From DATKMG01 sp035541995 (GTDB lineage: Bacteria > Acidobacteriota > Terriglobia > Versatilivoradales > Versatilivoraceae): DNA of 8,494 nt. Each line of letters begins with the position of its first letter. The stretch's first letter is position 1. The notes under the pieces were generated by a model. The model saw only the letters and a list, made by a program, of their open reading frames with translations, was not told where the DNA came from and did no database searches. The stretch covers positions 1 through 8,494 of the forward strand of contig DATKMG010000783.1 in NCBI GenBank assembly GCA_035541995.1, in the 5' to 3' direction. Both the position numbers and the translations under genes were made by a program. Shown one piece after another: positions 5,198 to 8,494 of the stretch.

Positions 5198-7945
5198 TCA
5201 GATTTCTTTTACCGCCGGGACTCCGGCACGAATCACGATTTCCCAATCGATCTTCCTGGTCTGGCCTGCATCGGACAGAAGCACTCGTCGAAGCGGCAAT
5301 TCCCCTTCGGTCAATTGAATCCGCAAGGCACGGGCGTCCAACGTAATGGCACCGAATCCGCTGGCAGCGGAGAAGAATGACCTGAAAGGGCGAACCTGCA
5401 GTTTCGGTCCAAACCAAACACACTTTTCCACTGCCGAGTAACGAAATCCTGACAAGGATCCCATCAAAGCGTAACTGGACATGGCCCTGGCGTAGTAGTT
5501 TCCGCATTCATATTCATTCCAGGGGTTCCGAACCCGGCCATCGTAGCGACTGCGAAGAGCCTTGACGAGGGTCAATCCCTCTGTCACAAAACCTTCTGCA
5601 ATCAAGTGGGATGCGACTTGGTACTCGATTCCTGTCCAGACCTCATCCGAGTAGACAAAAGGCAAAGTAGGCTTCCCCCCTTTGGGCCATGAACACAGAA
5701 GCAAGCCTGGCTCTCGGCCCATTGCATAACCGGGGCGCTGAGCATTAGCGTGTTCGCTCAAGTCGGTCCGGAAGTTGTTCTTGAAGATGGCCTGTAAGGT
5801 CTTGCGGACGTTTTCCCGGTTTAGAGGGGTCTCGATGCCATAGATCCTGGCCATCCAGACGCCTATGACGCCATCGGACAGGCACCCGCTACCGTATTGG
5901 TACTTTGGTCCTTCGCGCTTCAACAGACGCTGCATTTCACTGCTGTTCTCGTTTACTTTGGCTACCAGATCTGCAAATGACCTGTCCCGTAAATCTTGGT
6001 ACTTCACTTGTTGCTGGTAATATTCGCCATTGAACAACTGTTCATCCATGAACCGCGCACATTTTCCGGCCAGTTCTTCGTAGAAGGGTGCCTGCTCGCC
6101 TTTGCCCACAGCCCGGGCCATTACTGCCAGGGCCGACAGGGCACCCAGGTAGATGCTTGTGCACATGCCGTCCGGCCCCCAGAATTCTATATCGTAAGTG
6201 TTGTGATGGGGTTCAAATAGCCCTCCCTTATGGTCCGGGTCCCAGGTGCGAATGCAGTAATCCAGGCTACGCTTGGCAAGGGGGTACATCTTCTTAAGCC
6301 ACTCCAGGTCGCCTGAGATCTGCCAGTCCCGGAAGACTTTCATAATGCCGCCCAATTGTCCGTCTGAGGCGGCATGAAAATCGTGCTTGGGTGGACCATC
6401 GGGAAGGGCTGCGCGAAAAGTTACGTGTCCTTCCTCATTCATGGATCGCATGAGTTCCTGTTCCCGCAGGGTCCGTTCCAATTGGGGGAAGAGGTGCGAG
6501 AAAGCTTGTGCGTAATTCCAGACATGGGTACAAGTGCCATGACAACAGCCTGAATCCGCAAAGCACCCTTCCCAACCCCAAAGGTTGCCGTTTTCCTCGC
6601 GCAGGACTGTGGGTGACTTGAGTATGGCCAGATTAGACGAAACGGCATCCAATACGTACGGGGGGAGGGAGGAAGAGAAAAGGTCATTCTTGAAAGCAAG
6701 GGTACGGTCTCGCAGAGACTGATAGTGGTCATAAACATATAATGCAACCTCACGCGCATCTTTCCACTGGGACACATAGTATGGTCGCCAGGCTGCCGGT
6801 GCTCCTTCCGGTAGTGTCCGGCAGCCGACTGTATCCTTGCATTCTTCGGAAGGCGGAGCCTCAACGCCTCCAGCCTGCCAGTAGCAATTTGGGATGTACC
6901 AGCTGATAACAAGAGGATATGTGATCTTATCTCCTGGTGCCAGTTCTCCCTCGAACAGGATCGACCCTCCATTCCGCCCCTTAGTGTCAACCTCGTTTGA
7001 TCCCTGGTTAGAAGTGAATTTCCCCGAGGAAACCTCGCGCCAGAGGGCCGAAAGTGAGTCGAAATCCCCGGTGGAACTTCGGAGCCACATGGCTTTGATT
7101 ATTGGCTTTTGTCTCAGGGACAACAGGCAAGCGCTTCCAAACCCTTCGGCATTGGGCTTCTCGGTATTGGAAAAGAAAACACCGCGATCCGGAATGGCTT
7201 CATTGCGGCTCGTTTCACTATCCTGGCCACAACCCACTGCGAGGTGGGACAGGTGATAAGAAAATTGATACTCGACTCTTCGCTGGCTAAGGTTCTGGAG
7301 TTTGTATTCGAGAACGACACAAGGAATTCCTGAGTTCTTGTCATCGAGGGGGATGAATGGATTCCAACCCGTCACGGTGACCTTCAGAGGAACCTTGGGG
7401 TCTGATAGAGAAACCTCTCCAAATGGGAATTCGCCTTTGAAGGTACTCTTTTCAAAACGAGGAAACCCCTCATGGCCGCCGCGCCTGTAGCCCTGTCCCT
7501 GCAAGCCCTGGTCGAATATTTTCTCCGGTGGGAGTGGCCCTTCGACTAATCTAGTAATTGGTGTAGCTCCACGAATATGCAACAAGGCAAAGGCCGCCTC
7601 CGATGGAGCAAAGTGCGCATCAACAGCAGTCGTGCTGGGACGGTTCCGAATCGAAAAGTCCTGCATCCCTCCGTAACCATTCAGGCAAATACAACCTGTT
7701 CCAATCCCTCCGATGGGCATTGCCACTTGAAGGGAGTGATTGCCGGAGAATGTCCTTTGGGGACCCGGTTTTAGAAGCTCCTCTGGCGTATAGCGTTCGG
7801 GGGCACTTGCGGCTTTGCCACCACCTTCTTTTTCCGGAGGTTGAGACTCCAGACGAGATGCCTCAACTTCTGCTGTAGCGCCGAGTGCGGCAGCTGAACT
7901 GGTGATCATGAATTGTCGACGACTGAGTTTGTTTAGGCTTGGCAT
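5198..7945 (-). CDS. GH116 family glycoside hydrolase with Tat signal peptide
   Basis: A 915-residue glycoside hydrolase of family GH116, which holds beta-glucosidases, beta-xylosidases, N-acetylglucosaminidases and the glucosylceramidase GBA2. The N-terminus LSRRQFMITSSAAALGA is a twin-arginine signal (Arg9, Arg10), so it is exported folded. The N-terminal beta-sandwich (about 75-390) begins with MPIGGIGTG. The (alpha/alpha)6 catalytic domain (about 425-835) shows WGWEG with Glu459 as likely nucleophile, the GCCHGTCTHVWNYAQA segment, and NTYDIEFWGPDGM with Asp585 as likely acid/base, aligned by eye to GBA2 Glu527 and Asp677. An in-frame ATG at 8029 would add 28 residues, but the 7945 start places the Tat signal at the terminus and has GGAGGT just upstream. 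It is the first gene of a two-gene unit with the esterase fusion. The sugar specificity cannot be read from sequence alone. Confidence 0.93.
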   Translation of the reverse strand: MPSLNKLSRRQFMITSSAAALGATAEVEASRLESQPPEKEGGGKAASAPERYTPEELLKPGPQRTFSGNHSLQVAMPIGGIGTGCICLNGYGGMQDFSIRNRPSTTAVDAHFAPSEAAFALLHIRGATPITRLVEGPLPPEKIFDQGLQGQGYRRGGHEGFPRFEKSTFKGEFPFGEVSLSDPKVPLKVTVTGWNPFIPLDDKNSGIPCVVLEYKLQNLSQRRVEYQFSYHLSHLAVGCGQDSETSRNEAIPDRGVFFSNTEKPNAEGFGSACLLSLRQKPIIKAMWLRSSTGDFDSLSALWREVSSGKFTSNQGSNEVDTKGRNGGSILFEGELAPGDKITYPLVISWYIPNCYWQAGGVEAPPSEECKDTVGCRTLPEGAPAAWRPYYVSQWKDAREVALYVYDHYQSLRDRTLAFKNDLFSSSLPPYVLDAVSSNLAILKSPTVLREENGNLWGWEGCFADSGCCHGTCTHVWNYAQAFSHLFPQLERTLREQELMRSMNEEGHVTFRAALPDGPPKHDFHAASDGQLGGIMKVFRDWQISGDLEWLKKMYPLAKRSLDYCIRTWDPDHKGGLFEPHHNTYDIEFWGPDGMCTSIYLGALSALAVMARAVGKGEQAPFYEELAGKCARFMDEQLFNGEYYQQQVKYQDLRDRSFADLVAKVNENSSEMQRLLKREGPKYQYGSGCLSDGVIGVWMARIYGIETPLNRENVRKTLQAIFKNNFRTDLSEHANAQRPGYAMGREPGLLLCSWPKGGKPTLPFVYSDEVWTGIEYQVASHLIAEGFVTEGLTLVKALRSRYDGRVRNPWNEYECGNYYARAMSSYALMGSLSGFRYSAVEKCVWFGPKLQVRPFRSFFSAASGFGAITLDARALRIQLTEGELPLRRVLLSDAGQTRKIDWEIVIRAGVPAVKEI

Positions 7946-7948
7946 AAG

Positions 7949-7954
7949 ACCTCC
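7949..7954 (-). promoter_or_regulatory. Ribosome-binding site deciding the GH116 start
   Basis: GGAGGT on the minus strand ends three bases before the ATG at 7945. It supports this start over the upstream in-frame ATG at 8029, which would bury the twin-arginine motif 36 residues from the N-terminus. Spacing is slightly short, but the core is a perfect anti-Shine-Dalgarno match. Confidence 0.7.
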
Positions 7955-8014
7955 AAGAATTTGTGAAAAGAGTGCCACATGATGGGTCAGCACAGTGATT
8001 AAGAAGGCATCCGG

Positions 8015-8053
8015 TTCCCCATTTGCCAAGGGGGAATTTCATGAAAGTGCCCC
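8015..8053 (-). promoter_or_regulatory. Overlapping dyads in the GH116 upstream region
   Basis: Two overlapping inverted repeats lie 70-108 bases upstream of the GH116 start. One pairs TTCCCC (8015-8020) with GGGGAA (8031-8036) across a 10-base loop. The other centres on the perfect palindrome TTTCATGAAA (8037-8046), flanked by GGGG (8031-8034) and CCCC (8050-8053). Both use the same G run, so as RNA they would exclude each other. They could be an operator or a leader structure; the role is inferred. Confidence 0.3.
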
Positions 8054-8108
8054 ATGACCTTTTCAAGCTCACCACCGCCGATGAAAATGGGTGTCTTGGG
8101 GGACGAGT

Positions 8109-8195
8109 GTGGGAGCCGATCTCCGAGCGGCGATCAGTTTAAACCAGGAAGTCACCCGACGCGGCGACCTCGCTCGTGGAGAACCAGTCTCCCAC
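8109..8195 (+). repeat. Palindromic REP/MITE-like element, copy A (87 bases)
   Basis: The element is bounded by 7-base inverted ends, GTGGGAG (8109-8115) and CTCCCAC (8189-8195). Its first 60 bases match copy B at 46 positions, in opposite orientation. The right part forms a hairpin, CGTGGAGA (8175-8182) with TCTCCCACG (8188-8196), containing one bulged C. CGAGCG and CGCTCG also occur inside as inverted arms. It lies 11 bases downstream of the amidohydrolase stop, so its hairpin may shape the 3' end of that transcript, although there is no T-tract. It encodes no credible protein. Confidence 0.7.
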
Positions 8196-8206
8196 GAAGC
8201 ATTCCT

Positions 8207-8494
8207 TCAAATCGGCAATTCCACCATCAGTAACTGCTCAGAGCCATCATGGGTTTCCACTAGAATCCTGCCCTCGGGGCTAACAGCAAAGCTTGGACCA
8301 ACAAACTCAATGCTTGGATGGGGACGACCGGCTTGATTCACAAATAGTGCACAAAAATGATAGTCGTGGGCTAACTTCGGAATGTAAGAATAAAAGTCGT
8401 CCCGCATCTGCTCGTGTGTCTTCCATTTGAAGTTGCCTGTCTTCTCATGATACGCAACAATCTCCTGCATGGATTGGTAGTCTATCACCTTCCC
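8207..8494 (-). CDS. Carbon-nitrogen hydrolase (nitrilase superfamily), C-terminal part (cut by right edge)
   Basis: The last 95 or so residues of a nitrilase-superfamily amidohydrolase, a family that hydrolyses nitriles, amides or carbamoyl groups with a Glu-Lys-Cys triad. The 5' part lies beyond the right edge; a GTG at 8488 reads as an internal Val because the frame stays open upstream. Visible is the C-terminal signature: HFCALFVNQAGRPHPSIEF, then GPSFAVSPEGRILVETHDGSEQLLMVEL, corresponding to the family's strand with N-x-x-G, the 'GxSxxxxPxGxxL' segment and the closing beta-strand. The catalytic Glu, Lys and Cys are all outside the window. The stop is TGA at 8207-8209. It is separated from the GH116 gene by 261 bases containing the repeat, so it is probably a separate transcription unit. 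Confidence 0.75.
   Translation of the reverse strand, partial: GKVIDYQSMQEIVAYHEKTGNFKWKTHEQMRDDFYSYIPKLAHDYHFCALFVNQAGRPHPSIEFVGPSFAVSPEGRILVETHDGSEQLLMVELPI

Noticed and set aside
6439..6990. 183-residue open frame on the minus strand
   Set aside because: Lies entirely inside the GH116 gene in another frame on the same strand; the GH116 frame carries the conserved catalytic segments.
7946..8029. Longer GH116 product starting at ATG 8029
   Set aside because: The extra 28 residues would place the twin-arginine motif internally. The ATG at 7945 has GGAGGT directly upstream and gives a proper Tat signal.
8174..8206. Intrinsic terminator after the amidohydrolase gene
   Set aside because: A stem-loop is present, but it belongs to repeat copy A and is not followed by a T-tract in the direction of transcription.

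Overview
The window carries six genes, all on the minus strand: a phosphohexomutase cut by the left edge, a DUF1820 protein, a short-chain dehydrogenase/reductase (SDR), a very large esterase/PHP-like fusion, a Tat-exported GH116 glycoside hydrolase, and the tail of a carbon-nitrogen hydrolase cut by the right edge. There are no RNA genes, transposases or CRISPR arrays that I can see. The mix suggests a Gram-negative, polysaccharide-degrading environmental bacterium: GH116 enzymes with Tat signals and CehA/McbA-type metallohydrolases are frequent in Acidobacteriota, Verrucomicrobiota and Planctomycetota. DUF1820 is best known to me from Gammaproteobacteria. The phylum therefore stays uncertain, and nothing in the window decides it.

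Layout in the direction of transcription (right to left). At the right edge is the C-terminal part of a nitrilase-superfamily amidohydrolase (8207 to the edge). It is followed by a 261-base gap that holds an 87-base palindromic element and, nearer the next gene, overlapping dyads. Then comes a tight two-gene unit: the GH116 enzyme (start best placed at 7945) and, 13 bases later, an 840-residue protein. That protein joins a membrane- or export-targeted alpha/beta-hydrolase esterase, a beta-sandwich linker and a CehA/McbA-like metallohydrolase. A 527-base spacer (2135-2661) follows. It holds a second, diverged copy of the repeat in inverted orientation and a possible Cys/His-rich micro-ORF. Then come the SDR (1358-2134), a 224-base gap with a 14-base perfect palindrome, the DUF1820 gene (789-1133) and the N-terminal 222 residues of a phosphomannomutase-like enzyme (start 668).

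How the genes may work together. The GH116/esterase pair looks like a small extracytoplasmic unit for a decorated glycoside: the glycosidase cleaves a beta-linked sugar and the fusion protein removes acyl or other ester/amide groups. The SDR, DUF1820 and phosphohexomutase genes look like separate cytoplasmic functions, each with its own spacing and ribosome-binding site. The most unusual items are the esterase/metallohydrolase fusion and the placement of two inverted copies of a short palindromic repeat on either side of the GH116/fusion pair.
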